Position numbers and translations under genes: made by a program. A stretch of 64,000 nt of DNA. Origin: an uncultured Alphaproteobacteria bacterium. Its GTDB lineage: Bacteria > Pseudomonadota > Alphaproteobacteria > RF32 > CAG-239. Under the pieces are notes generated by a model, which did no database searches, was not told the origin of the DNA, and was given only the letters and a program-made list of their open reading frames with translations. Shown here piece by piece: positions 52,016 through 61,133 of this stretch. Each line of letters opens with the position of its first letter. Within the stretch, counting starts at the first letter, position 1. Where the stretch lies: positions 66,866-130,865 of the forward strand of contig CAKQUE010000002.1 in the NCBI GenBank assembly GCA_934277435.1, read 5' to 3'.

Positions 52016-53023
52016 TTAGCCGTTTACTTTAGCCATGTGGGCAATCAAATCCAAAACTTTGTTTGAATAACCCCATTCATTGTCATACCAGCTGATTACT
52101 TTAACGAAAGTATCTGTCAATTGAATACCGGCTTTGGCATCAAAGATAGATGTGTGAGAATCGCCCAAGAAATCAGAAGAAACAACTGCATCTTCAGTAT
52201 AGCCCAAAATGCCTTTCAATTCGCCTTCAGAAGCTTTCTTCATAGCAGCGCAGATTTCTTCATAAGTGGCTGGTTTAGCCAAGTTGGCTGTCAAGTCTAC
52301 AACAGAAACGTCCAAAGTCGGAACACGCATAGACATACCTGTCAATTTGCCGTTCAAAGCCGGAATAACTTTACCAACAGCTTTTGCAGCACCGGTAGAA
52401 GAAGGGATAATGTTGCCAGAAGCAGCACGACCGCCTCTCCAATCTTTTGCAGACGGACCATCAACAGTTTTTTGAGTAGCAGTTGTAGAGTGAACAGTTG
52501 TCATCAAACCATCTTTAATACCAAATGTGTCGTTCAAAACTTTGGCGATTGGTGCCAAGCAGTTTGTGGTGCAAGATGCGTTAGAAACAAACTGAGTACC
52601 TTTAACATAAGAATCAGTGTTTACGCCGCAAACAAACATCGGAGTGTCATCTTTAGAAGGTGCAGACATAACAACATATTTAGCACCGGCGTCAATGTGA
52701 CCTTGAGATTTTTCTTTTGTCAGGAACAAACCTGTAGATTCTACAACATAATCAGCGTTGATGTCGCCCCATTTCAAATCAGCAGGGTTCTTTTCTGCAG
52801 TAACGCGGATAGCTTTGCCGTTTACAACCAATTTACCGTCTTTAACTTCAACAGTACCGTTGAAACGACCGTGCATTGTGTCATATTTCAGCATATAAGC
52901 CATATATTCAACATCAATCAAATCGTTAATGCCAACGATTTCAATATCATTTCTTGCCTGAGCAGCGCGGAAAACCAAACGGCCAATACGACCGAATCCA
53001 TTAATACCAACGCGAACAACCAT
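52016..53023 (-). CDS. gap: Glyceraldehyde-3-phosphate dehydrogenase
   Basis: 335 aa. NAD-binding start RVGINGFGRIGRLVFRAA, active-site Cys in SNASCTTNCLAP, TTVHSTTATQKTVDGPS, and the C-terminal VKVISWYDNEWGYSNKVLDL. Asp34-type region IVGINDLIDVEY suggests NAD preference. AGGAGAAT precedes the ATG. A hairpin (GTGCGG/CCGCAC near 53055-53072) lies in its leader without a T-run. Confidence 0.98.
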   Translation of the reverse strand: MVVRVGINGFGRIGRLVFRAAQARNDIEIVGINDLIDVEYMAYMLKYDTMHGRFNGTVEVKDGKLVVNGKAIRVTAEKNPADLKWGDINADYVVESTGLFLTKEKSQGHIDAGAKYVVMSAPSKDDTPMFVCGVNTDSYVKGTQFVSNASCTTNCLAPIAKVLNDTFGIKDGLMTTVHSTTATQKTVDGPSAKDWRGGRAASGNIIPSSTGAAKAVGKVIPALNGKLTGMSMRVPTLDVSVVDLTANLAKPATYEEICAAMKKASEGELKGILGYTEDAVVSSDFLGDSHTSIFDAKAGIQLTDTFVKVISWYDNEWGYSNKVLDLIAHMAKVNG

Positions 53024-53143
53024 ATTATTATTCTCCTAAGTCAAATTGTTGTGCGGACAGCCCCGCACGGGCATATAGTTTCAAAAACTGGGCTTAATTT
53101 AGCATTAAAGATGAAATTTTCAAGTAAAATTTTCATCTAACGC

Positions 53144-54556
53144 TTATAATTCGTTGATAAATTGATTTATCAGCCGTACACCAAATCCGCTTGCGCCCTT
53201 TGGATACAGAGGTTTTGGCTCTTCAACCAAATCCATGCCGGCAATATCAACGTGCGCCCACTTGGTTTCTTTTTTGACAAAGCGCTGTAAAAAACAAGCG
53301 GCGGTGCAAGAACCGGCGGCGCGTCCGCCAACGTTTTTCATATCGGCCACAGTCGAATCCATTTGTTTGTTAAACTCGGCATTCATCGGCAGCTGCCACA
53401 AAAGCTCTCCGCAATGCTCGCCGGCCACGTTCAAAGCCTTTGCCAATTTGGCGTTATTACTGAACAAACCGGCGTAAGAGTGTCCCAAAGCAATCACAAT
53501 AGCACCGGTCAAAGTTGCCATGTCCACAACATATTCCGGCTTATACTCCTCTTGAATATAGGTCAGGCAGTCGGCCAAAACCAAACGTCCTTCGGCATCG
53601 GTATTTTGCACTTCAACAGTTTGCCCCGACATAGAACGGAAAATATCCCCCGGACGATAGGCGCTGCCGGAAGGCATATTTTCAACCAACCCCACCACGG
53701 CAACCACATTTTTTTGCGCTTGCTGCAGAGCCAGCGACTTCATAACGGCAACCATAGCCGCCGCACCGGCCATATCTTGTTTCATATCTCCCATACCGGC
53801 CGCCGGTTTGATGGAAATACCGCCGCTGTCAAAGGTAACGCCCTTACCCACCAGTCCAACAGTAAAATCATGGCTTTCTTTATTTCCTTGCCATTTAATA
53901 ACCGCCACACGCGGCTTGTTTACAGAGCCTTGAGCCACCGCCAAAGCCAAGCCAAAGCCACGCTCTTTCATTGCTTTATCGTCTAAAATTTTAACTTCCA
54001 ACCCCAGATATTCCAAACGGCGGATATCGGAGGCAAAAACCTCGGGCGTCAAATAATTTGCCGGCTCGTTAATCAAATCGCGGGCATAGCGCACGGCGTT
54101 TGCCAAACCGGAAAGCGGCTTATAATCTGTCATATCGGTCAAACCGATAAATATTATTCGCTCTAATTTAGGATAAAACGATTCAGGTTTGGCTGTAAAA
54201 TACTTGTCAAACGTATATGACGCCAGCTCTATACCAAAAGCAAAATCACTGGTTAGTTCTTCGCGACCAATTAAATCCACTTTGACTTCTCGGCAATTTT
54301 TAACCTCTTGATAAATTTTTCCGGCCAAAACTTCCATGTCTAAATTTGACGTTGTTTTTTTAATAACCACGGCTATAACTTGGTAATCACCCAAATTATA
54401 AACTTTTATACCGCTTTCCGCAGTCTGCTTTTTAACCGCATCGACTAAAACTTTTTCTTTTTCTGATAAAACACGCACAATTTCTGACGCTTTTTCTGCA
54501 ATCAAGACTTTATCTTGAGCGGCTCTAATGTTTTTTCCGGTAACAAATTCAACCAT
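53144..54556 (-). CDS. pepA: Cytosolic leucyl aminopeptidase (M17)
   Basis: 470 aa. N-terminal alpha/beta domain, then the dimetal catalytic domain: GKGVTFDSGGISIKPAAGMG, MKQDMAGAAAMVAVM, VQNTDAEGRLVLADCLTYIQ and GRAAGSCTAACFL. These hold the metal-binding Lys, Asp and Glu and the catalytic Arg. It releases N-terminal residues from peptides, and in some bacteria it also binds DNA. AAAGGAG precedes the start. Same direction as gap, 120 bases apart. Confidence 0.94.
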   Translation of the reverse strand: MVEFVTGKNIRAAQDKVLIAEKASEIVRVLSEKEKVLVDAVKKQTAESGIKVYNLGDYQVIAVVIKKTTSNLDMEVLAGKIYQEVKNCREVKVDLIGREELTSDFAFGIELASYTFDKYFTAKPESFYPKLERIIFIGLTDMTDYKPLSGLANAVRYARDLINEPANYLTPEVFASDIRRLEYLGLEVKILDDKAMKERGFGLALAVAQGSVNKPRVAVIKWQGNKESHDFTVGLVGKGVTFDSGGISIKPAAGMGDMKQDMAGAAAMVAVMKSLALQQAQKNVVAVVGLVENMPSGSAYRPGDIFRSMSGQTVEVQNTDAEGRLVLADCLTYIQEEYKPEYVVDMATLTGAIVIALGHSYAGLFSNNAKLAKALNVAGEHCGELLWQLPMNAEFNKQMDSTVADMKNVGGRAAGSCTAACFLQRFVKKETKWAHVDIAGMDLVEEPKPLYPKGASGFGVRLINQFINEL

Positions 54557-54686
54557 TGCAATCTCCTTTATCCATAATATTTAATCATTTATATGATAAA
54601 TACACTTTTTTTATAAAAAATGGTAGACATTTTTTTATTTTATATTATTATATATATTAGACAAAAGATAGGCAGGATTGAAAGAA

Positions 54687-56231
54687 ATGGGACAAAAAGG
54701 TAGTAAATATGCCAGAAAGCACCAAGAAACTTCTCCGAAGACAAATGAGCAAAAGTCTGCGGAGCATATTCAAGCCATCAAAGATAAGCTTTCTGAAGAC
54801 AATCAGATTATTTTTAGTATTTTGAGCGAGCCTTATAGTTTTGAAAAGAGTTTTTTGAACCTACCTTATCAGCAGCAAATTCTAATGGTTGTAACCTTAG
54901 ATGAAATTATAAAATATCAAGAAAAAAATTCTTTACACGGTTTGGCTGCTGAAATTGCTGATATGGCTCAAATACATTTGAATAAAATTCATATGATGAC
55001 CGATTCTTACATTGATAACGGAAACTTTGAACCATTATCCGACGATGAAAAACGCATTATACGCATGGATTGTTATGGCAAAATCAACAAACGTCCTGAC
55101 CACCAGCTAAGTCCAATTTACAAATTTTTCAAACAACCGCAAAATGCTGTCAAAGCCAAGTTTACAGATTATGATTTGGATAATTCTCCAAGCTGGAGAG
55201 TATTTAAACAATTTGAAAGTTTTCGCTCTATTGAATTTAAGATAAAATGTTATCTTTACCGTCAAAACATTAATCCGGACGCACTAAAAGCCTTGACCGT
55301 AAATGATTATTGCGACGTGATTTATAACGCTTTTGTAGAAAAATCATCTAACGTCACCGCGAATTTTATTTCCCCCGAAAAAAACATCAGAATTCGTTTG
55401 ATAAAATCGTTTATGCGTCATTGCGGAAAACAATTTGAACAACAGTTAATTAGCAAAGGTAATGATCCACGCTGTGCTGCTTCACTTTGCAACGCCATGC
55501 GCCGGTTCGGTCACACCGATATTGACACTTTGAGCATTACTGAAACACACTACACCCCTCGGATTTTAGCCGATTTAGCCAAAGCCGGATATGATGTGAG
55601 CGAGATTAAATCAGGTGATAGAATTTCTCCGGCTTTTGTTAATCAGCTGATTGATGAAAATAAAGAAAGTTTGATTTTAGCGCGTACTGAAAACGGACAG
55701 CTTCTGAGCAAACAAAGTCTGCCTCACATAGAAGTACATCACAAGCATGCTGTACAATTTACATCAAGCAACGGCTATTTGGCCAAAGCAAACTATCCGC
55801 GTAATCTGATGCTGGTAGACTCTTTGATGCACAAAAATTATTATCATTTGTTTGATTGTGTTTATAAGCAAAATCAGATGAATAATTTTTATTCTCGTCT
55901 TAATGCTAATAATCCATATATGATTTCTATTTTAGGATTTAACGAACAAGATTGTAACTATTTTGATTTTGAAAATACACCAGCTTTCAAAAAACGCGAG
56001 GCCGAAGACAAAAAGTATGTTGTAAATTATCTGCAAGAAATGGAAAAACGCCTGCGAAATGAAATAAATTTGGTGGAACAGTACCGTATTCCGTATAACT
56101 GCAACACATTGTTGCGCAACAATCGAGGAATCAGCTACTTAACCCAAAATTTGAGTAAAGACTCCGAAAATATGCAAAGATTTTCTAGTTGGATGAAAAC
56201 ACAGCGTAAAAATGGAAAAGGCGGAAGATAA
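54687..56231 (+). CDS. HNH-like nuclease candidate (toxin-like), unknown family
   Basis: 514 aa from ATG 54687, where AGGA lies 9 bases upstream; the in-frame TTG at 54678 directly follows AGGA and is unlikely. The N terminus is basic and disordered (GQKGSKYARKHQETSPKTNE). The middle is helical and unknown. Residues about 347-388 resemble a beta-beta-alpha-metal (HNH) nuclease: IEVHHKHAVQF (His351, His352, His354), NYPRNLMLVDSLMHKNYYH (Asn373, His382, His387). A SUKH-like gene follows 3 bases later, as in contact-dependent or polymorphic toxin/immunity pairs. There is no secretion signal. Nuclease activity is inferred from motifs only. Confidence 0.6.
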   Translation: MGQKGSKYARKHQETSPKTNEQKSAEHIQAIKDKLSEDNQIIFSILSEPYSFEKSFLNLPYQQQILMVVTLDEIIKYQEKNSLHGLAAEIADMAQIHLNKIHMMTDSYIDNGNFEPLSDDEKRIIRMDCYGKINKRPDHQLSPIYKFFKQPQNAVKAKFTDYDLDNSPSWRVFKQFESFRSIEFKIKCYLYRQNINPDALKALTVNDYCDVIYNAFVEKSSNVTANFISPEKNIRIRLIKSFMRHCGKQFEQQLISKGNDPRCAASLCNAMRRFGHTDIDTLSITETHYTPRILADLAKAGYDVSEIKSGDRISPAFVNQLIDENKESLILARTENGQLLSKQSLPHIEVHHKHAVQFTSSNGYLAKANYPRNLMLVDSLMHKNYYHLFDCVYKQNQMNNFYSRLNANNPYMISILGFNEQDCNYFDFENTPAFKKREAEDKKYVVNYLQEMEKRLRNEINLVEQYRIPYNCNTLLRNNRGISYLTQNLSKDSENMQRFSSWMKTQRKNGKGGR

Positions 56232-56234
56232 AAA

Positions 56235-56636
56235 ATGTCAAGTTTTATAGAACAGCTTAAAATGCAAAAATTTGGAACCGGCGAAAAATTAGAATCTGAA
56301 GCGCTTATTACAGCGCAAAAAGTTTTGTTTAGCATGGGACTTGCCGGCATTCCGCAAACCTATACAGATTTTTTGAGGAAATATAACGGAATAAAAGCAA
56401 ACGGTGCTTATTTGTTTGGTGCAACTGTCGACAATGATTTAGATATTATCGACCAAAATGAACAAATGCCTAAACCAGACAAAACCTTGCTTTTAGGCTA
56501 TAATGACTTTGATTTGCTGGTTTTTAATTTTTCAAATAAACAATATCAAATTGTTGACAGAGAAGATATGGAAGTGTTAGACAGTTATCCAGAGACAGAA
56601 ATTGACTACGCTTTAGCGCAAATATTTAATGTATAG
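56235..56636 (+). CDS. SMI1/KNR4 (SUKH)-like protein, probable immunity partner
   Basis: 133 aa. GIPQTYTDFLRKYNGIKANG followed by AYLFGA is the hallmark of the SUKH superfamily (Pro near a Tyr-xx-Phe-Leu helix, then N-G). Many SUKH proteins are immunity proteins against nuclease toxins. GGAAGA precedes the ATG, inside the end of the nuclease-like gene, so the two are tightly coupled. Its 3' end overlaps the start of tsaC. SUKH also occurs in non-toxin proteins, but the gene pair supports immunity. Confidence 0.72.
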   Translation: MSSFIEQLKMQKFGTGEKLESEALITAQKVLFSMGLAGIPQTYTDFLRKYNGIKANGAYLFGATVDNDLDIIDQNEQMPKPDKTLLLGYNDFDLLVFNFSNKQYQIVDREDMEVLDSYPETEIDYALAQIFNV

Positions 56637-57585
56637 TGAAAAAATGAATAATATTTATAAAAATTCAGCCGAAAACATAGAAAAAGCGGCAGAAGTTATT
56701 AAAAACGGCGAATTAGTGGCTTTTCCTACTGAAACAGTGTATGGACTAGGCGCCAATGTTTATAACAGCAAAGCGGTTGCCAATATTTTTGCAGCCAAGC
56801 AGCGTCCGCATTTTGACCCACTGATTTCTCATATTGCAGAAATTGATTTTTTGAAGGAATATGCAGCGACAGATGAACGAGTTTTTGCACTGGCCAAGCG
56901 TTTTTGGCCGGGACCGCTGACTTTTGTATTGCGCCGTATAGAAGAAAATCCGAGCATTGATTTAGCTTGTTCCGGATTGCGCACGTTGACTGTGCGTATG
57001 CCTCGCCATCCGATTGCCTTGGCTTTGATAAAGGCTGCCGGAGTGCCTATTGTGGCTCCTTCAGCTAACAAATATCAATCCATAAGTCCAACCACTGCTC
57101 AGCACGTTGCCGAAGGTTTGGGTGATAAAGTTGATATGATTTTAGACGGCGGAGCCTGCAGTGTTGGCGTAGAATCAACCATTATTGACCTGACAACCAA
57201 CAAAGTTGTATTACTGCGCGCCGGTGGCACAGCTAAAGAAGATATTGAAGAATTTTTAGGCGAAGAAGTTTTGATTTCTGCCGGTAACCCAGAATTACCA
57301 ACAGCTCCAGGGCAACTTTTGCGCCATTATGCCCCAAAGCACACCTTACGCATAAATGCCCAAAAACCTGAGGCTGATGAATTTTATATTGGGTTTGGCA
57401 AATTAGATGGAGATTTAAACCTCAGCCCAAGCGGTAGTCTAACAGAAGCAGCAGAAAATTTATTTGCCTATATGCGTTTGGCCGACGCACAAGATAAATT
57501 TGCAAAAATTGCGATAGCGCCTATCCCGCAAAACGGACTAGGTCTTGCCATTAATGACCGCATAAAACGCGCGTCTTATAAATAA
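56629..57585 (+). CDS. tsaC: L-threonylcarbamoyladenylate synthase (Sua5/TsaC type)
   Basis: 318 aa, with the YrdC domain (GELVAFPTETVYGLGANVYN, KQRPHFDPLISHI, RFWPGPLTFVL, TLTVRMPRHPIALALIKAAG, PSANKYQSISPTTA) plus the C-terminal Sua5 domain. It makes threonylcarbamoyl-AMP for t6A37 of tRNAs that read ANN codons. The ATG at 56629 overlaps the SUKH-like gene; the in-frame ATG at 56644 is an alternative start, and neither has a clear ribosome binding site. Confidence 0.93.
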   Translation: MYSEKMNNIYKNSAENIEKAAEVIKNGELVAFPTETVYGLGANVYNSKAVANIFAAKQRPHFDPLISHIAEIDFLKEYAATDERVFALAKRFWPGPLTFVLRRIEENPSIDLACSGLRTLTVRMPRHPIALALIKAAGVPIVAPSANKYQSISPTTAQHVAEGLGDKVDMILDGGACSVGVESTIIDLTTNKVVLLRAGGTAKEDIEEFLGEEVLISAGNPELPTAPGQLLRHYAPKHTLRINAQKPEADEFYIGFGKLDGDLNLSPSGSLTEAAENLFAYMRLADAQDKFAKIAIAPIPQNGLGLAINDRIKRASYK

Positions 57586-57593
57586 AATTTTGC

Positions 57594-57622
57594 TTTACAA
57601 AAATATTCTTTTAGCTATTGTA
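57594..57622 (+). promoter_or_regulatory. Possible promoter of the small gene at 57673
   Basis: TTTACA (57594-57599) followed by TTGTAAAT-type -10 at about 57617-57622; the leader TTTAATTATTTTTGTG resembles other SD-less leaders. Confidence 0.5.
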
Positions 57623-57672
57623 AATTTACTTTAATTATTTTTGTGTCATTAAATTATTTAATTTTAAAGCTT

Positions 57673-57822
57673 ATGAGAAAAAACAAGATTTTAACTATCG
57701 TAAGTGTTGGTTCTGCTGTTGTTGCCATAACTTCTATCGCCGGAGCGTTATTACTGCACCGTTATGGAAAGATTTTGGCCTCAGCGTTAGATGACATCAA
57801 CAACAGTAATGAAGAGTTTTAG
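57673..57822 (+). CDS. Small single-helix membrane protein (49 aa)
   Basis: MRKNKILTIVSVGSAVVAIT then SIAGALLLHRYGKILASALD and a polar end DDINNSNEEF. One membrane helix of about 24 residues after a basic N terminus. AT-rich leader ending in AAGCTT before ATG, no ribosome binding site. A terminator follows. Codons such as GCC, AAG and ATC look natural. No family is recognised. Confidence 0.55.
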   Translation: MRKNKILTIVSVGSAVVAITSIAGALLLHRYGKILASALDDINNSNEEF

Positions 57823-57827
57823 CTCTA

Positions 57828-57866
57828 TATCCGGTGAGAAAAAAACATCTTGCCGGATTTTTTGTA
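57828..57866 (+). terminator. Terminator of the 49-aa gene
   Basis: ATCCGG (57829-57834) / CCGGAT (57853-57858), then TTTTTTG. Confidence 0.75.
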
Positions 57867-57898
57867 TTCGTTAAGGACTTTTTTGATGATATAAAAAA

Positions 57899-58270
57899 GG
57901 AAAGCAAGAGAATATTCAATTGCTTTCCTCGGCTCTACTACCTTTATTTGTGTTTCTAAAAGGTTGTTTGCAAACTTGATGTCTACAATCAAATACTTTT
58001 ACAATACATCAAATCATAAGGTCTACCGTGTTCGCTTTACATTGTAAAAGTATTTAATCGCTTAAATTTTTTTACTCTATGCATTGAACTCGGGGTTCAA
58101 AATTACGGCTTAGAATTTAATTGCTTAAAAACACCTGCCGTTTGCATCTTGAACACTTTTAATTTAGCTCTTTTCTGTCGCTTTTCAACGGCTATAAAAC
58201 CTTTTTACTATTTTATTTATAAATCACCTTCCCCCTTTAACAAGTCTACACCCTCTTACAAGTTTTGTAT
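57899..58270 (-). ncRNA. Candidate non-coding RNA, minus strand
   Basis: No frame of useful length is present in about 500 bases. On the minus strand the region ends in an intrinsic terminator, GGAAAGCA/TGCTTTCC (57928-57899) then TTTTTTAT. Inside lie a perfect 15-bp inverted repeat (57991-58005 with 58041-58055, loop 35), a 6-bp hairpin TTGAAC-CCCGA-GTTCAA (58084-58100), and a competing pair TTGATGT/ACATCAA. I see no clear promoter, and no match by eye to RNase P, 6S, SRP or tmRNA. Confidence 0.4.
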
Positions 58271-58289
58271 TGCAAATAACTAAAAACTG

Positions 58290-58317
58290 TTGCTTTTTAC
58301 GGCGGTTACGCTATAAG
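58290..58317 (+). promoter_or_regulatory. Promoter of the hydrogenase gene
   Basis: TTGCTT (58290-58295), 16 bp, TATAAG (58312-58317). Transcription would start about 36 bases before the ATG. Confidence 0.6.
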
Positions 58318-58359
58318 ATATGGTTAATTTGAACTATTTTATTGAAAGGGCTTATTCTT

Positions 58360-59802
58360 ATGCTTAATCCAAAAAACAACGCCGCTATTTTACGGCTTGC
58401 TGTTTTAACAAGTGTCGCTAAAAGTTTTTTAGAAAATAACTTGTCTGATATTGAAAATATTCCAGCAAATTTAGTGCCTAATGACACTAAACCGATGCGC
58501 GGAACACTAGAAAAAGACCGCAACGCCGTCAAACAACTTTGCTTGGCTGCTTTAGGATTTACACCTTGCAATGTGGCCGCCGATAAAAGCTTATCGGATT
58601 CCGCTAAAGACTTTTTAGCCCGCACAAAATTGGAAAAAGCCACAGTTTCTGTTTTGCCTGATGTTTGCGACGCTTGCAAATCCACGCATTATGAAGTCAC
58701 CAGTGCTTGCCATGGTTGTTATGCTCGCCCCTGCGCTGTAAATTGTCCTAAAAAGACCATTATTGTGGCAAAAAAAGCCGTAATTTTGCAAGACAACTGC
58801 ATTAAATGCGGTTTATGCGCCAGCAACTGCCCATATAATGCCATCAACAAGGCTTTAGTTCCTTGTGAAGATGCTTGCCCTGTAGGAGCAATCAGCAAAG
58901 ATGAAAACGGCGTAGAGCATATTGACAACGACAAATGTATTTCTTGCGGTAAGTGTATTGTTTCTTGTCCGTTTGGCGCAATTGCCCACAATTCACAGCT
59001 GCTAGATGTTTTGAAAGCCCTGAAAAATCCACAGCAAAAAACTATTGCCATGCTGGCGCCGGCGGTTATCGGACAATTTGGCAACGACTTGGGCAAGGTT
59101 ATTACCGCTTTCAAAAAACTTGGTTTTGATGAAGTGGTGGAAGTGGCGCAAGGCGCGGATATTACCACCACGCACGAAGCTGCCGAATTTGTTGAGCGCA
59201 TGCACGAAGGCGCAAAATTTATGACAACTTCTTGCTGTCCGGCGTGGATGCAGGCTATGGAAAAGCATCTGCCAGAACTTAAAGAATATGTTTCCACCTC
59301 CGGTAGCCCGATGTATTATATTGCTGAAGTGATGAAAAAAGAATTTCCGGAATACAAAACCGTGTTTGTTGGACCTTGTATGGCCAAACGTTTGGAGGCC
59401 GAGCGCAATCCGAATGTTGACTATGTTTTGATTTTTGAAGAACTGCAGGCTGCTTTTGACGCTGCGCAAATCAATCCGGCTACACTGGAAGCCGATAAAT
59501 TCGCAGTAGAATCTTCTGCGCAAGGACGTCGTTTTCCGATTTCTGGTGGCGTTGCCGGTGCCGTGCAATTTGTAGTTGGCGACAAGGCGGAATATAAACC
59601 GATGAAAATTGACGGCTTGACTAAAGACAGCTGCAAACTGTTAAAACGTTTTGCCACTAAAGCGCCGGAAGATGCAAATATGGTAGAAGTTATGTGCTGC
59701 GAAGGCGGCTGCATTGCAGGCCCTGGTGCAGTTATCCCAGCTAAACGCGGAACTGTATTAGTTGAAAATTACGTCAAAACCAGTAAAGACATCGAGTGCT
59801 GA
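58360..59802 (+). CDS. [FeFe]-hydrogenase, monomeric, probably group B
   Basis: 480 aa from ATG 58360 (GAAAGGG upstream). Cys-rich N-terminal part (VCDACKSTHYEVTSACHGCY), then two 4Fe-4S cluster motifs (CIKCGLCASNCPYN and CISCGKCIVSCPFG). The H-cluster domain has L1 TTSCCPAW, L2 VGPCMAKRLEA and L3 EVMCCEGGCIAGPG. The L3 form, CEGGC instead of the classical CPGGC, is what I associate with group B enzymes. These use ferredoxin to make or take up H2 in the cytosol. hydEFG maturation genes are not in this window. Alphaproteobacteria seldom carry it. murF follows 2 bases later. Confidence 0.88.
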   Translation: MLNPKNNAAILRLAVLTSVAKSFLENNLSDIENIPANLVPNDTKPMRGTLEKDRNAVKQLCLAALGFTPCNVAADKSLSDSAKDFLARTKLEKATVSVLPDVCDACKSTHYEVTSACHGCYARPCAVNCPKKTIIVAKKAVILQDNCIKCGLCASNCPYNAINKALVPCEDACPVGAISKDENGVEHIDNDKCISCGKCIVSCPFGAIAHNSQLLDVLKALKNPQQKTIAMLAPAVIGQFGNDLGKVITAFKKLGFDEVVEVAQGADITTTHEAAEFVERMHEGAKFMTTSCCPAWMQAMEKHLPELKEYVSTSGSPMYYIAEVMKKEFPEYKTVFVGPCMAKRLEAERNPNVDYVLIFEELQAAFDAAQINPATLEADKFAVESSAQGRRFPISGGVAGAVQFVVGDKAEYKPMKIDGLTKDSCKLLKRFATKAPEDANMVEVMCCEGGCIAGPGAVIPAKRGTVLVENYVKTSKDIEC

Positions 59803-59804
59803 TA

Positions 59805-61133
59805 ATGAAAAATATTACTTCGCAAAAACTTGCGGAAATTTTAAACTGTAACGCAACGCAAGCAGATATTGTTATCAATAAAGTGTCTACCGACAGTCGA
59901 CTGGTTGACGAACATTCACTTTTTATTGCTTTGCGCGGCGAACGGTTTGACGCTCACGATTTTGTAAAAGACGTTGTGGCTAAGGGCTGTCCTTTGGTTG
60001 TGGTTGATCATTTGTTAAAAGATATTACGGCAGAAAAACAGCTGGTTGTCAACGACACTTTAGAAGCCTATGGCAAAATCGGTGCATATAACCGCAGTCA
60101 GTTTAAGGGTACCGTTATCGGCTTAACCGGAAGTGCAGGCAAAACCACCACCAAAGAAGAAATTGCTTTTTTGCTCTCGCATTTTGCCAAAACCTACGCC
60201 ACGGCCGGTAATCACAACAACCAAATCGGCGTGCCGCAAAGCTTATGCGAGCTGGATATGGACGCTCGCTATGCCGTGATTGAAATGGGTATGAGTTCTA
60301 AAGGCGAAATTTCTCATTCCGTAAACTTGGTTAGACCTGATATTGCCGTGGTTACCAACGTTTATCCAATGCATATTGAGTTTTTTCCGAATTTTGAAGG
60401 AATTGCCCACGCCAAAGCAGAAATTTTTGAAGGCTTGCCGGCTCAGGGTGGTATTGCCATTATTAATGAAGACACCAACTTTGCCGACATTCTGAAAGCG
60501 GAAGCGATAAAACATAATGCCAAAATCATTACCTTTGGCAAAAACACCCACCCGACTGATAATTTTACCACTCAAGAACAAGGCGAGCAATATTTATATA
60601 ACGCATGGTGCGCGCTTACAGTAGTGCAGGCCTTGGGCTTAGATGTAAACAAAGCAGCTTCGTACATAAAAGATTTCGGCGCGCTTGATGGCCGCGGCAA
60701 GCATCATACTCTAGCCATTCACGGTGGCACCTACACTCTGATTGACGACAGCTACTCCGGTCAGCCGGAAGCGATGAAACTTGGTATAGAAGCTTTGGAT
60801 AAGAGCCAAACAAAAGGCCGTAAAATTGTAGTGCTGGGAAAAATGGCCGAACTTGGCGACACATCTAAAGCTCGTCACATAGAAATCGGCAAACTGCTGG
60901 CCAACAGCTCTATTGACGTGGTGGTCGGGGTTTGTCCAGAAATGAAAGATATGCTGGCACAATTGCCGGCAAACAAACAGCAGTACTACTTTGAAAATAA
61001 AGACCAAGTAACTGATTTTTTGTTAAATAAACTCTTGCAAAATAACGATACTGTTCTTATAAAAGGAGCTAGATATTCGTCTAAACTTTATCAAGTAACG
61101 GAAGAACTTTTGAAAAAAGGGAGCGCAGCTTAA
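59805..61133 (+). CDS. murF: UDP-N-acetylmuramoyl-tripeptide-D-alanyl-D-alanine ligase
   Basis: 442 aa. Mur-ligase order: N-terminal UDP-binding domain (VSTDSRLVDEHSLFIALRGE), ATP loop GLTGSAGKTTTKEEIAFLL, central HNNQIGVP and YAVIEMGMSSKGEI, then a C-terminal domain with DDSYSGQPEAM (usually N-P). It adds D-Ala-D-Ala to the peptidoglycan precursor. ATG 59805 lies 2 bases after the hydrogenase stop with no separate promoter. Other mur genes are not adjacent, so this is an isolated copy. Confidence 0.9.
   Translation: MKNITSQKLAEILNCNATQADIVINKVSTDSRLVDEHSLFIALRGERFDAHDFVKDVVAKGCPLVVVDHLLKDITAEKQLVVNDTLEAYGKIGAYNRSQFKGTVIGLTGSAGKTTTKEEIAFLLSHFAKTYATAGNHNNQIGVPQSLCELDMDARYAVIEMGMSSKGEISHSVNLVRPDIAVVTNVYPMHIEFFPNFEGIAHAKAEIFEGLPAQGGIAIINEDTNFADILKAEAIKHNAKIITFGKNTHPTDNFTTQEQGEQYLYNAWCALTVVQALGLDVNKAASYIKDFGALDGRGKHHTLAIHGGTYTLIDDSYSGQPEAMKLGIEALDKSQTKGRKIVVLGKMAELGDTSKARHIEIGKLLANSSIDVVVGVCPEMKDMLAQLPANKQQYYFENKDQVTDFLLNKLLQNNDTVLIKGARYSSKLYQVTEELLKKGSAA

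Noticed and set aside
52121..53140. 339-aa open frame antisense to gap
   Set aside because: It mirrors the conserved gap coding sequence, has no ribosome binding site and reads like low-complexity antisense protein.
57899..58270. tmRNA, 6S or RNase P gene
   Set aside because: I could not find the conserved motifs of these RNAs (tag peptide, P4 core, open central bubble), so I kept it as an unassigned RNA candidate.
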